Origin: Limnohabitans sp.
Lineage (GTDB): Bacteria; Pseudomonadota; Gammaproteobacteria; Burkholderiales; Burkholderiaceae_C
Assembly (NCBI GenBank): GCA_023260735.1
Contig: JALQUL010000461.1
Coordinates: 1-6,873 of the forward strand
Length of the DNA stretch: 6,873 nt
Direction: 5' to 3'
A program made the position numbers and the translations under genes. This document shows, in pieces, positions 1-6,481 of the stretch (position 1 is the first letter of the stretch; every line of letters starts with the position of its first letter). The notes below the pieces were generated by a model. It made no database searches. It was not told the DNA's origin and was given only the letters and a program-made list of their open reading frames with translations.

Positions 1-602
1 TCGGCATAGTCGGTAATGACTAGGCTGGTTCCGTTAGCACCTATATTAATCACATTATTAGGGCTAATTAAAGGCCTTAAAACAGGTAAAACACTGTTGG
101 GATTGCTGTATTGCAAATTAAAAATTTGCGTCACAATTTGATTACCTGAGGTTTTTTGATCGGGTAATATAACAGTTCCACCTTGCACTTTTGCTTCAGA
201 CTCCGGCACAACTTTAGTAATGCCACTGGAGTCTACAATTGCAAAATTTTGCATACGCAATGCGGCAACAAATTGCTGAAATGCCACATCTGGCGCCACT
301 GGTCGCTCGGTCGATAAAGTAATTTGTCCCTTTACCCTTGGGTCAATGACTAAGTTTTTACCTGTCACTACACTCATGGTTCTGGCAACTGCTTCAATTT
401 CTGCCTCCACAAAACTCAAGGTTACAAATGAGCCTTTTTTGAGTTTACTAGGATCGATGTTTTTTTTACTTTTTTTGTTTGATTTTTGAACCGCTGGTTC
501 AGTTAAATCGGTAGGATCAAGTACGACCGGATTAGCTAAGCTTACACCTTGGTGTAAAACCAATAAAACAGCAAGGCCAATAGAAGATAAACGAATTTTC
601 AT
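1..602 (-). CDS. gspD: GspD, type II secretion secretin, N-terminal 200 residues (partial)
   Basis: GspD forms the outer-membrane multimeric channel through which folded proteins leave the periplasm. I translated this gene by hand from the ATG at 602-600; it runs off the left edge in frame. Residues 1-23 look like a Sec signal peptide (basic MKIR start, hydrophobic core, SLA before N24); there is no lipobox cysteine. A lysine-rich linker follows (about 40-56). Residues 57-135 match the secretin N0 domain (VTLSFVEAEIEAVAR, then GKNLVIDPRVKGQITL), the part that contacts GspC. From about 155 the N1 domain begins (IFNLQYSNPNSVLPVLRPL, then NVINIGANGTSLVITD). The remaining N domains and the pore-forming beta domain lie outside the window. 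The start is 5 bases past the gspN stop with no strong ribosome site, so coupled translation is likely. Placing gspD after gspN resembles the order known from Xanthomonas xps. Identity is secure; the gene is incomplete only because of the window edge. Confidence 0.94.
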   Translation of the reverse strand, partial: MKIRLSSIGLAVLLVLHQGVSLANPVVLDPTDLTEPAVQKSNKKSKKNIDPSKLKKGSFVTLSFVEAEIEAVARTMSVVTGKNLVIDPRVKGQITLSTERPVAPDVAFQQFVAALRMQNFAIVDSSGITKVVPESEAKVQGGTVILPDQKTSGNQIVTQIFNLQYSNPNSVLPVLRPLISPNNVINIGANGTSLVITDYA

Positions 603-607
603 GAGAT

Positions 608-1432
608 TCAACCCAAGGTAATAATAGAACGAGAGCCTGAGCGACGACCAATAATATTAAGAAGATTTCCAAGTGCTTGCTCTCGCTCTGGGGTTGCACT
701 TGCTTCTCCGCTAAAACGTAAACGATTACCAGACCATTGCCCAGTACCCGTTAAAATTAAACTTCCCTCGGTGGTACTTAATTGCAACTGAGGAACTGAG
801 CCGCCTTTTATCACCACCAAATAACTTCCTAAGGGCTTTATAGTTGACAGTTTAGATGAGGCCTGATTAATTTGGATATTCAATTGACCTTGTACTAAAA
901 ATTGATTATTGACCCATTGCAACTCTAAGCCTTGCTGTTGTAGTTCAATTTCGGCTTGCAAACCCAAAGTATTCCAAGGCGCACCCAAGGCAGACAATAT
1001 AGCACCAGGGAGCTTGATTTGACCATCTTGCAACTTGAACTTTGCGTTTTTCCAGCCCCAATTAAAATCTAAATTAACAGCATTGGCCATACAGCAATCA
1101 AGCCATAAACTAGCATTAGCTTGGGTAAAGCTAGGTGCTAAATGCCAATGGATATGCCCTGGCAACTGAGCAATCTCTCGGCTATTAGGTCCGCCTGTCA
1201 ACACCAACTCTGCAGTACCGTTCCAAACAGTACCATTGGCATTGAGTAAGCGTACATGCTGATTGGTATTTTGCTCTATTAAATAACTTAACCAAACAGC
1301 AGGAGCAAACATAACAAGCGCAATCAGAACACCTAAAAAGCCCCCGACTAATGACCAAACAGCTAACTTTGTGTGTGCACTTAATGATTTTTTTCCAGCA
1401 AGTGAAACAGGCGCTAAAAGAGATTTTTTCAT
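608..1432 (-). CDS. gspN: GspN, type II secretion accessory inner-membrane protein
   Basis: Predicted 274-residue GspN, an accessory T2SS component found in only some systems; its exact role is not settled. The protein has a basic N-terminus, one transmembrane segment at about residues 25-47 and a mostly beta-rich periplasmic part. Family-like features are NGTVWNGTAELVLTGG (65-80), LPGHIHWHL (90-98), a vicinal cysteine pair C113-C114, and a C-terminal stretch ending LLNIIGRRSGSRSIITLG, the kind of tail I know from betaproteobacterial GspN. The ATG at 1432 lies 12 bases after the gspM stop. The sequence before it is A/T-rich with no Shine-Dalgarno match, so translation probably depends on coupling or on an unstructured leader. 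Position between gspM and gspD supports the call. Length is normal for the family. The identity rests on remembered family motifs plus context, so it is slightly less certain than for its neighbours. Confidence 0.9.
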   Translation of the reverse strand: MKKSLLAPVSLAGKKSLSAHTKLAVWSLVGGFLGVLIALVMFAPAVWLSYLIEQNTNQHVRLLNANGTVWNGTAELVLTGGPNSREIAQLPGHIHWHLAPSFTQANASLWLDCCMANAVNLDFNWGWKNAKFKLQDGQIKLPGAILSALGAPWNTLGLQAEIELQQQGLELQWVNNQFLVQGQLNIQINQASSKLSTIKPLGSYLVVIKGGSVPQLQLSTTEGSLILTGTGQWSGNRLRFSGEASATPEREQALGNLLNIIGRRSGSRSIITLG

Positions 1433-1444
1433 TTTTTAGCTAAT

Positions 1445-2008
1445 TTATTTTGAATTCATTTTAGGCAATAAAAACACCACTGTCCCCTGCCATAAGGTGG
1501 AGTTATTGACCTGTTTTAACTGAATTTCTTGTGGTTTATTGTGGAGTTCTATTCTTACTATTTCTAACCATTGCAACAATTTTTTTGACTCTGTATTTTG
1601 TAAGGTAACGGTTATTTTGTCACCAGAACTGAGCAAAGTATATTGACCTGGAATTGTATTTTCCGAAAGTAATTTTAAAGTGGATTCAAAATTAGCTGGT
1701 GCATTCTGAGATTGGGCCTGAGCTTGAATAGTTTTAGCTTCGGCAACCATTTGTTGCATAGATTGAATTTCTTGATCTAACACCAAATGCTTTGCTGGTG
1801 CATTTTTTAAAATTTGAATAGCTGGCGACAACAACACCCACCAGATAAAAGCACCTGCTACCAAGTAGATAGCAATTAGCACCATTACTTTCTCACGCCC
1901 TGCAAGATTCGCAAAAATTACCTTAATGTGATCTAATTTATATTTTAATGGTATTGCAGTGCTAGAGTCTTGCTGAACTTTAGCATTAGGTAAGTTTTGA
2001 TCGCTCAT
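1445..2008 (-). CDS. gspM: GspM, type II secretion inner-membrane platform protein
   Basis: GspM is a bitopic inner-membrane protein that pairs with GspL and stabilises the assembly platform under the pseudopilus. The 187-residue product has a short cytoplasmic tail, a REK motif just before one transmembrane segment at about 41-61 (rich in I, L, V and W), and then SPAIQ leading into a periplasmic helix at about 62-105 that is probably coiled (many Q, A and E). A small ferredoxin-like domain follows (about 105-187), with LLSSGDKITVTLQNT and LLQWLEIVRIE typical of the GspM fold. The ATG overlaps the gspL stop as ATGA, and an AGAGGGG ribosome site precedes it by 5 bases. GspM is poorly conserved, so the name rests on size, topology, the C-terminal pattern and its place between gspL and gspN. 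Confidence 0.9.
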   Translation of the reverse strand: MSDQNLPNAKVQQDSSTAIPLKYKLDHIKVIFANLAGREKVMVLIAIYLVAGAFIWWVLLSPAIQILKNAPAKHLVLDQEIQSMQQMVAEAKTIQAQAQSQNAPANFESTLKLLSENTIPGQYTLLSSGDKITVTLQNTESKKLLQWLEIVRIELHNKPQEIQLKQVNNSTLWQGTVVFLLPKMNSK

Positions 2009-3234
2009 GGTTGCCCCTCTGCGTTGACGCTTGACTTTAATGCTTGCTTATTTTTTTTCTGGCTCACTTTTAACACCCATTGATTAGCTTGTGGCAATAA
2101 TTCATAACCGTATTGCATAGCTTGCGACTGCATACTTTGAATCACAAAATCTTCGCTGGGCAATCCCGTAATAATTAACTGCTGATCTTGATAGTGAAAA
2201 GCGCTAACTTGAATTGATTCAGGCAATATTAAACCCGTCACCGATAACAATGCTTCAAAATCGGTGCTAGCCAATTGTGCACTTTGCTGTCTTAAAATAT
2301 CTAACTGCCTACTCATTTGTAAGCTTGGATTGACCACTACATTGATTTGTGGAAATGTTTGTTGGAGTAGTTGGGTGGTTTGTAGTTGCTTAGCCTCAAG
2401 TCGATTTTTCTCTTGCCATGCTACAAAATTAAGTCCAATCAATTGACTCAACACTAACAACAATAAACCCCATCGGGCTAAACGCCAATGGGCATCGAAT
2501 CGAAAAGAATCAATAGCCTTTTTCAATTTTCTAAGAAGAGGGTTGCTTCCACCGATCTTAATATCAAATTGGGCTAAATCCCACTCCGTATTTGCGCTAT
2601 TTAAAATAGATTGACCTAGAGATCGAATAGTGACTTGTTGATTAAATACAGACTCAACCGAGGTCACTAAATGCGCTGGCGAATAAATAATATCGTCAGA
2701 GTTTAAATCGGTACATAAATGAGTCGCATACTGTAGAGGACTAGATAAAACACCATTTTTATCAGCTCGAATCAACCAAGGGTTATCTTCTGCACCTTGT
2801 ACTTCTATATGTAAATCGCTGCCTGGAAATACCTGCGGAATAATACGTGTAATTTTATGACCCGCTAAATCAAATGCCTCTAAAATAGTGGTCATCCAAG
2901 CTTTTTCATATGCCGCCACCCAAGTAGCATTTTTTTCTTGCGAATGAGGCGCAATTGCCAAGGCCAGACTACTTGGCTCATCTAGCAACACATCTTCTAA
3001 AACAGCTTCTAATGCTATTTTTAATTTTGCGGCAGGAGCTTTGGGCAAGTTGATTAAATGAAACGACAAACGTTGCACAGGAACAATCAATACTGTGTTA
3101 GCCAACTTGTCAAGTAAAACCAACGGCGCATGTCCTTGACGCATCACCGATCTGCCATCAGGGCTTTGTACAAAAGCGAGTTCAGTTTCAGGATGAAACG
3201 CTTGCACAGGCAGTAAAATATATTGTGTACTCAT
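2005..3234 (-). CDS. gspL: GspL, type II secretion inner-membrane platform protein
   Basis: GspL recruits the GspE ATPase to the membrane through its cytoplasmic domain and contacts GspM in the periplasm. The 409-residue product has an actin-like cytoplasmic region (about 1-240) containing the conserved-type stretch LPKAPAAKLKIALEAVLEDVLLDEP (split here across residues 63-87), in which the hydrophobic and acidic positions match the family. One transmembrane segment lies at about 255-273 (WGLLLLVLSQLIGLNFVAW). A periplasmic helix and a ferredoxin-like domain follow, with TFPQINVVVNPSLQM (293-307), a recurrent GspL pattern, and GLILPESIQVSAFHY near 334-348. The ATG lies 22 bases after the gspK stop, with no clear ribosome site. 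The C-terminal tail after about 391 is lysine-rich and looks disordered. Length is as expected for GspL. Confidence 0.95.
   Translation of the reverse strand: MSTQYILLPVQAFHPETELAFVQSPDGRSVMRQGHAPLVLLDKLANTVLIVPVQRLSFHLINLPKAPAAKLKIALEAVLEDVLLDEPSSLALAIAPHSQEKNATWVAAYEKAWMTTILEAFDLAGHKITRIIPQVFPGSDLHIEVQGAEDNPWLIRADKNGVLSSPLQYATHLCTDLNSDDIIYSPAHLVTSVESVFNQQVTIRSLGQSILNSANTEWDLAQFDIKIGGSNPLLRKLKKAIDSFRFDAHWRLARWGLLLLVLSQLIGLNFVAWQEKNRLEAKQLQTTQLLQQTFPQINVVVNPSLQMSRQLDILRQQSAQLASTDFEALLSVTGLILPESIQVSAFHYQDQQLIITGLPSEDFVIQSMQSQAMQYGYELLPQANQWVLKVSQKKNKQALKSSVNAEGQP
2014..2020 (-). promoter_or_regulatory. Ribosome binding site of gspM
   Basis: On the minus strand AGAGGGG lies 5 bases before the gspM ATG, inside the end of gspL. 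It is one of only two good Shine-Dalgarno matches in this operon and supports the start at 2008. Confidence 0.6.
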
Positions 3235-3256
3235 AAGGGTAACAAGTTAAATTCCA

Positions 3257-4249
3257 TCATTGAAGGGTGGCAGCCAAATCGGCAGATAAAACGCCTCTGT
3301 CGCGCCAAATGGTTTGAACACTTCGCCCCTGACGATTGATTAAAGAAACCTCTTCTATCGTGGTTTGTTCAATTCGCATTCGGCCAATTACAAAAAAATA
3401 ATTACTACCTACCGAGTGCAAATTAGCGGAGAGTATATTATTGCCTAGTTTCAGGGCATCTGTGGCCTGCAACAAATCTTGAAAAGGTTGAATTTCACGA
3501 ACTTTTACAGCCTGTTTGGCGCTTGCCATATCAAGGGTAGGTATAACCGCGTGCAATACCTCTGCTGAGGCAGTATTGAGATTGACAGTAGTCTGATTGG
3601 GCAATAAAGTAATAAAGGGCTCTAACTTAGTTAATGTACTAGACTTTAATCCAAGCCAAGACAACTGCCTCACCCTTTGTGGCCTTAAATTAATTTCATT
3701 AAAGTCTTCATTATCGGGTTTTGCTGTTGCACTGGCTAACAAGCCATTACACAAAATATCTAGTTCTGAAGTATTTATTTGTAACTCCAAAAATAATCGT
3801 TTAAATATTGCTTTATCGGGTTCCGATATTTTTGCCTCACGAACTAAATTAGTAATATTTAAACGACTTTGCGCATCTACTACATGACCCGACAAAAATG
3901 CATCTAAGGCATCCTCTAATGAGACCGCGGTATTGTTTTTATCAGCGGCTAAAAAAGTAGATAACCTTGACTCCTCTAAGACCAAAGCCCAAGGTTCGCC
4001 TAAATGGTCCACTATTCCAGTTCGAGCATCTTCTCTTAAAATTAACTTTGACCAATCAAGCGCCCCAGTTAACATCCAAGCTACTTGTAAGCGTTGTCGC
4101 TCGGCTTTTTCTACTTCAATAGCACGCCATTGATACCATAAAGCAGCACTTGAAAAAGTGGCTACTATGGCAACTGTTAATATGGCAATTAATAAAGCAG
4201 CTCCCTTTTGATGTACTTTTATGGCTTGGCTAGGGGGGAGTTTTGTCAT
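3257..4249 (-). CDS. gspK: GspK, minor pseudopilin at the tip of the T2SS pseudopilus
   Basis: GspK is the large minor pseudopilin that caps the pseudopilus with GspI and GspJ. I choose the ATG at 4249, giving 330 residues. It overlaps the gspJ stop as ATGA and has an AGGGGG ribosome site 9 bases upstream; the frame also opens at a TTG at 4282, which would add 11 residues with no support. The leader ends HQKG, with cleavage expected after G16 before AALLIAILTVAIVA. As is usual for GspK, the mature protein lacks the Glu at position +5 found in the other pseudopilins (here Ile). The core has DHLGEPWAL (81-89), RLSTFLAAD (95-103), the turn VDAQSRLNITNL (124-135) and VNLNTASAEVL (222-232), all typical of the GspK alpha-domain and its helix-hairpin-helix-like end. 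The order J-K-L is the standard one. Confidence 0.96.
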   Translation of the reverse strand: MTKLPPSQAIKVHQKGAALLIAILTVAIVATFSSAALWYQWRAIEVEKAERQRLQVAWMLTGALDWSKLILREDARTGIVDHLGEPWALVLEESRLSTFLAADKNNTAVSLEDALDAFLSGHVVDAQSRLNITNLVREAKISEPDKAIFKRLFLELQINTSELDILCNGLLASATAKPDNEDFNEINLRPQRVRQLSWLGLKSSTLTKLEPFITLLPNQTTVNLNTASAEVLHAVIPTLDMASAKQAVKVREIQPFQDLLQATDALKLGNNILSANLHSVGSNYFFVIGRMRIEQTTIEEVSLINRQGRSVQTIWRDRGVLSADLAATLQ

Positions 4250-4944
4250 TGACGCGTACCCCCTGCAATGGGCTTCATCCAATCTTTGGTAATTGCACCA
4301 GATAATGCCTGTTGAGGACTAATACTGACTTGTAATCGAATCGCATCGGGTAACACAATAGATTCTAATAAATCACTATCTAAGCTTTCTTCATCTGAAC
4401 TTGAAAGTGCGTTACTCCAAGTATTGCCTCTAAAATATAATAAATTCCATGAGTCGATTGCAATAATTTTAGTAGCATTTTGCAAGTTAGCGCCAGAAAC
4501 TGATTCTGACCAAATTTTGGCTAGTTTATATTGTTCTTTTAATTCACCTTGGGTGTTAACGCCCTTCGATTGCCATCTAAGCCAATAATTTTTACCTTCT
4601 AAATTGGCTTTAGTCCACGCCACTACCATCACATTCATTGTTTCATTTTGATTACCTTCAAGTCGGGTGAGTCTTAGCAACTTTCCATCAAACTCTAATG
4701 CGTTAATGTAGGGGGTTTGTATGATCGCATCTAGGTCGGTACTCCATTGTGCCAACGCAGCAGTAAGGGCTAACACTTGATTTTGATGCTCTTGATTAAC
4801 TGTTCTGGCTGTGCTCATGGCATCTAGGCCACGCCAGCTGATTAATGCCAAAGTGGCCAATAAAGCCATTGCCACCAACATTTCAATAAGGGTAAAGCCA
4901 GCTTGAGGCTTGGTTGCATCAGGTGAGTGCTGATAAAGCCTCAT
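4246..4944 (-). CDS. gspJ: GspJ, minor pseudopilin
   Basis: GspJ is a minor pseudopilin that forms the tip complex with GspI and GspK. The chosen start is the ATG at 4944, one base after the gspI stop, giving 232 residues. A TTG at 4962 would add six residues and overlap gspI by 17 bases; I consider it unlikely. The prepilin cleavage motif is QAG|FTLIEMLVAMALLATLAL: cleavage follows G16, and E21 is the conserved +5 Glu. The next segment has ISWRGLDAM (35-43), a hallmark of GspJ, and the body continues as a beta-rich periplasmic domain with SWNLLYFRGNTWSNA (165-179) and PDAIRLQVSISP (199-210), the usual GspJ C-terminal pattern. It shares an ATGA junction with gspK. Identity is firm. Confidence 0.95.
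   Translation of the reverse strand: MRLYQHSPDATKPQAGFTLIEMLVAMALLATLALISWRGLDAMSTARTVNQEHQNQVLALTAALAQWSTDLDAIIQTPYINALEFDGKLLRLTRLEGNQNETMNVMVVAWTKANLEGKNYWLRWQSKGVNTQGELKEQYKLAKIWSESVSGANLQNATKIIAIDSWNLLYFRGNTWSNALSSSDEESLDSDLLESIVLPDAIRLQVSISPQQALSGAITKDWMKPIAGGTRQ
4259..4264 (-). promoter_or_regulatory. Ribosome binding site of gspK, supports ATG at 4249
   Basis: On the minus strand AGGGGG lies 9 bases before the ATG at 4249, inside the end of gspJ. It decides between this ATG and the TTG at 4282: with the TTG start the site would lie inside the gene and serve no purpose. Confidence 0.6.
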
Positions 4945-4945
4945 A

Positions 4946-5335
4946 TCACAATTTACCCACAACCGTTGACAAAGACAAAATGGGACCTAGTTTGTCTGAA
5001 ATTTGAACATCCATTCGTCTGAAGTTGGGATTGGGTGTAGGTTGAATATTGACCTTACCTAAAAACTCGGTTTGGCCCTGGGCACAAGTAAAGTCCGACT
5101 CTCCAATATTAGGCATTTGCTTTTCGAGCCGTGTTTTAATCATTTGATTCTCTGCGCATAGTTGCGCTAACAAAATATTGCCTAATCTATCGCTATTATT
5201 GCTTAAACTCATACTCGCTTTAGCTCCCGCCATGAGTGCAATTGCAGTAATACTTAAGGCAACTAAAATTTCAATTAAGGTAAAACCTTGTTGACGGCTA
5301 GAACGTAGCTCTTGAAAACGCTGAGGCTGCTTCAT
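4946..5335 (-). CDS. gspI: GspI, minor pseudopilin
   Basis: GspI initiates the pseudopilus tip together with GspJ and GspK. The product has 129 residues, the normal GspI size. A 17-residue basic leader ends RQQG and is followed by FTLIEILVALSITAIALMAG; E22 is the +5 Glu. After the hydrophobic helix comes LAQLCAENQM (56-65), matching the A-x-N pattern seen near this point in GspI, where an Asn follows Ala-Glu. The C-terminal half holds FRRMDVQISD (105-114), corresponding to the last strands of the domain. Cysteines 60 and 84 could form a disulfide in the periplasm, which is an inference. The ATG at 5335 overlaps the gspH stop as ATGA, so translation is probably coupled to gspH; the upstream bases show no good ribosome site. 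Confidence 0.94.
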   Translation of the reverse strand: MKQPQRFQELRSSRQQGFTLIEILVALSITAIALMAGAKASMSLSNNSDRLGNILLAQLCAENQMIKTRLEKQMPNIGESDFTCAQGQTEFLGKVNIQPTPNPNFRRMDVQISDKLGPILSLSTVVGKL

Positions 5336-5838
5336 GGCTGAATTGAACTCACTTTAAACGGATGCAGACCATCGGTTGCTATTTCAATTTTTTGATCTTG
5401 TAATTGCAATACAATTTTTTGTTTATCAATAATGGGCTCTGGCCCTAATACCAATATTTTTGGTTCAACTACAGAAATACCTTGCTCGCTCCAAAAACTT
5501 AATTTTTCGAGTTCACTAGCATTTTTATTTTTAAGACCTTCAAATTGAAAGCCTTGCTCGGTAGCACGCCACTTCACTAGCAATCCAGTAGCTCTTGATT
5601 GAGCTCGTGCACTATCAAGCAAAGAAGCCAATCGCTGGGCTTCTCGCTCTAATTTAACACTGTCTTGATTAGGCAATGAAATGGCCACACCAACACTAGC
5701 AATCGCAATAATTGCCACCACCACCATTAATTCTAGTAAGGTAAATCCGTGTTGTTTAATAGGCTTATGAGCGCATAACTTCACAATCAACACGGATTGG
5801 TGTCGTTTTCGGAAAATATTTCTCAATGTGTGTAACAC
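5332..5838 (-). CDS. gspH: GspH, minor pseudopilin (GTG start; start uncertain)
   Basis: GspH is a minor pseudopilin that joins the tip complex to the GspG fibre. The body is clear: KQHG|FTLLELMVVVAIIAIASVGV carries the prepilin cleavage site and the +5 Glu (E36 in this numbering), REAQRLASLLDSARAQSRATG (65-85) is the conserved helix following the membrane segment, and LGPEPIID (131-138) and TDGLHPFKV (155-163) fit the GspH C-terminal domain. No ATG precedes the cleavage site in frame. The most upstream start, a GTG at 5838 with a weak AGG close before it, gives 168 residues and a 31-residue leader, longer than usual. In-frame GTG codons at 5793 and 5784 would give leaders of 16 or 13 residues, closer to the family norm, but they lack an evident ribosome site. 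The GTG at 5838 is 27 bases after the gspG stop. Confidence 0.92.
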   Translation of the reverse strand: MLHTLRNIFRKRHQSVLIVKLCAHKPIKQHGFTLLELMVVVAIIAIASVGVAISLPNQDSVKLEREAQRLASLLDSARAQSRATGLLVKWRATEQGFQFEGLKNKNASELEKLSFWSEQGISVVEPKILVLGPEPIIDKQKIVLQLQDQKIEIATDGLHPFKVSSIQP

Positions 5839-5865
5839 GAACCTAATTAAGAGTAAATGTGCAAA

Positions 5866-6291
5866 TTATTGCCAAGAGCCTATATCGGCATCTAGACCTT
5901 CTCCGCCTGTTTTACCATCGGCACCAAAAGACATCACATCTATCTCGGAGTTAACACCAGGATTGAGATACTGATAACCATTACCCCATGGGTCTTTTGG
6001 TAATTTATCAATATAGTTTCTCCAGTTGGGTGCAGCAGGGCCAGCGCTAGGACGTTGCACCAAGGCATTTAAACCTTGCTCTTGCGTAGGGTAACGCTGA
6101 TTATCAAGTTTATAAAGTTTTAACTGCGTCATGAGGTTATTAACATCGGTACGAGCAGCAGTGACTTTAGCGTCGTCAGCCCGATTTAATACATTAGGCA
6201 CAATTAAGGCTGCCAAAACGCCAATAATAACTAATACCACCATTAATTCTATTAAGGTAAAACCGTGCGACCGGTGAAGTTTTGTATTCAT
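5866..6291 (-). CDS. gspG: GspG, major pseudopilin
   Basis: GspG polymerises into the periplasmic pseudopilus that pushes substrates through the secretin. The 141-residue product has a 10-residue leader, MNTKLHRSHG, cut by the prepilin peptidase before FTLIELMVVLVIIGVLAALI; E15 is the +5 Glu. Family signatures are VPNVLNRADDAKVTAARTD (31-49), LKLYKLDNQRYPTQEQGL (57-74), and DKLPKDPWGNGYQYLNPG (95-112). The acidic loop from S121 to S139 (DGKTGGEGLDADIGSW) corresponds to the calcium-binding site known for GspG. It is the first gene of the leftward operon, read from the divergent promoter region shared with gspC. The bases before the ATG at 6291 contain no strong Shine-Dalgarno match, which is odd for the major, abundant subunit. 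The identity is beyond reasonable doubt. Confidence 0.98.
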   Translation of the reverse strand: MNTKLHRSHGFTLIELMVVLVIIGVLAALIVPNVLNRADDAKVTAARTDVNNLMTQLKLYKLDNQRYPTQEQGLNALVQRPSAGPAAPNWRNYIDKLPKDPWGNGYQYLNPGVNSEIDVMSFGADGKTGGEGLDADIGSWQ

Positions 6292-6327
6292 GTGGTTTCA
6301 AATTTAAAAATAATATTAACTTTAACC

Positions 6328-6356
6328 AATATATCTAACACTTTTCAAGTTTTGAA
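6328..6356 (-). promoter_or_regulatory. Candidate sigma70-type promoter for the gspG operon
   Basis: Read on the minus strand, TTCAAA (6356-6351, 4 of 6 to TTGACA) is followed after exactly 17 bases by TATATT (6333-6328, 5 of 6 to TATAAT). Transcription would begin near 6320, giving a leader of about 30 bases before the gspG ATG. Placement and spacing are good, but in an AT-rich region such matches arise by chance. Confidence 0.45.
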
Positions 6357-6360
6357 CTTG
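6346..6360. promoter_or_regulatory. 15-base palindrome, possible operator
   Basis: CAAGTT-TTG-AACTTG is a perfect 6-base inverted repeat around a 3-base centre. It covers the -35 element of the candidate gspG promoter, where a bound dimeric regulator would block or alter polymerase access. No known binding-site family is recognised. Confidence 0.35.
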
Positions 6361-6475
6361 TTGATTGTTGAGCATGGGTAAAGTTGACCTGGAATTGATA
6401 GGTGAAGGCACAAGGACTCCCCATTTCTGTTATTTTACCTATTCATTCATGAAGAATAAGATTTATCTTGTTTTC

Positions 6476-6481
6476 TATAAC
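6476..6481 (+). promoter_or_regulatory. Possible -10 element for gspC
   Basis: TATAAC matches the -10 consensus at 5 of 6 bases and lies about 40 bases before the gspC ATG. No convincing -35 lies 16-18 bases upstream (AGAATA at 17), so this is only a weak candidate. Confidence 0.2.

Noticed and set aside
2264..2446. Rightward open frame opposite gspL
   Set aside because: It is fully antisense to a clear gspL coding region, its composition (many Cys and Leu) is what antisense coding gives, and it has no support of its own.
3597..4133. Two rightward open frames (3597-3887 and 3933-4133) opposite gspK
   Set aside because: Both are antisense shadows of gspK, whose protein matches its family along its whole length.
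4250..4282. Longer gspK start at the TTG at 4282
   Set aside because: The ATG at 4249 has a good ribosome site and the typical ATGA overlap, and yields a normal prepilin leader of 16 residues.
4945..4962. Longer gspJ start at the TTG at 4962
   Set aside because: The ATG at 4944 sits one base after the gspI stop and gives a normal leader; the extra six residues have no prepilin-like features.
5866..6291. GspG as a type IV pilin (PilA/PilE)
   Set aside because: The PKDPWGNGYQY segment and the acidic calcium loop are those of T2SS GspG, and the neighbours are all T2SS genes.
6377..6439. GGTAAA ... TTTACC inverted repeat in the intergenic region
   Set aside because: The arms are only 6 bases and about 50 bases apart, so chance is the simplest explanation; there is no stem or T-run to make a terminator.
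6446..6453. TTCATGAA palindrome in the intergenic region
   Set aside because: An 8-base palindrome in AT-rich DNA is expected by chance, and it is not placed on a convincing promoter element.
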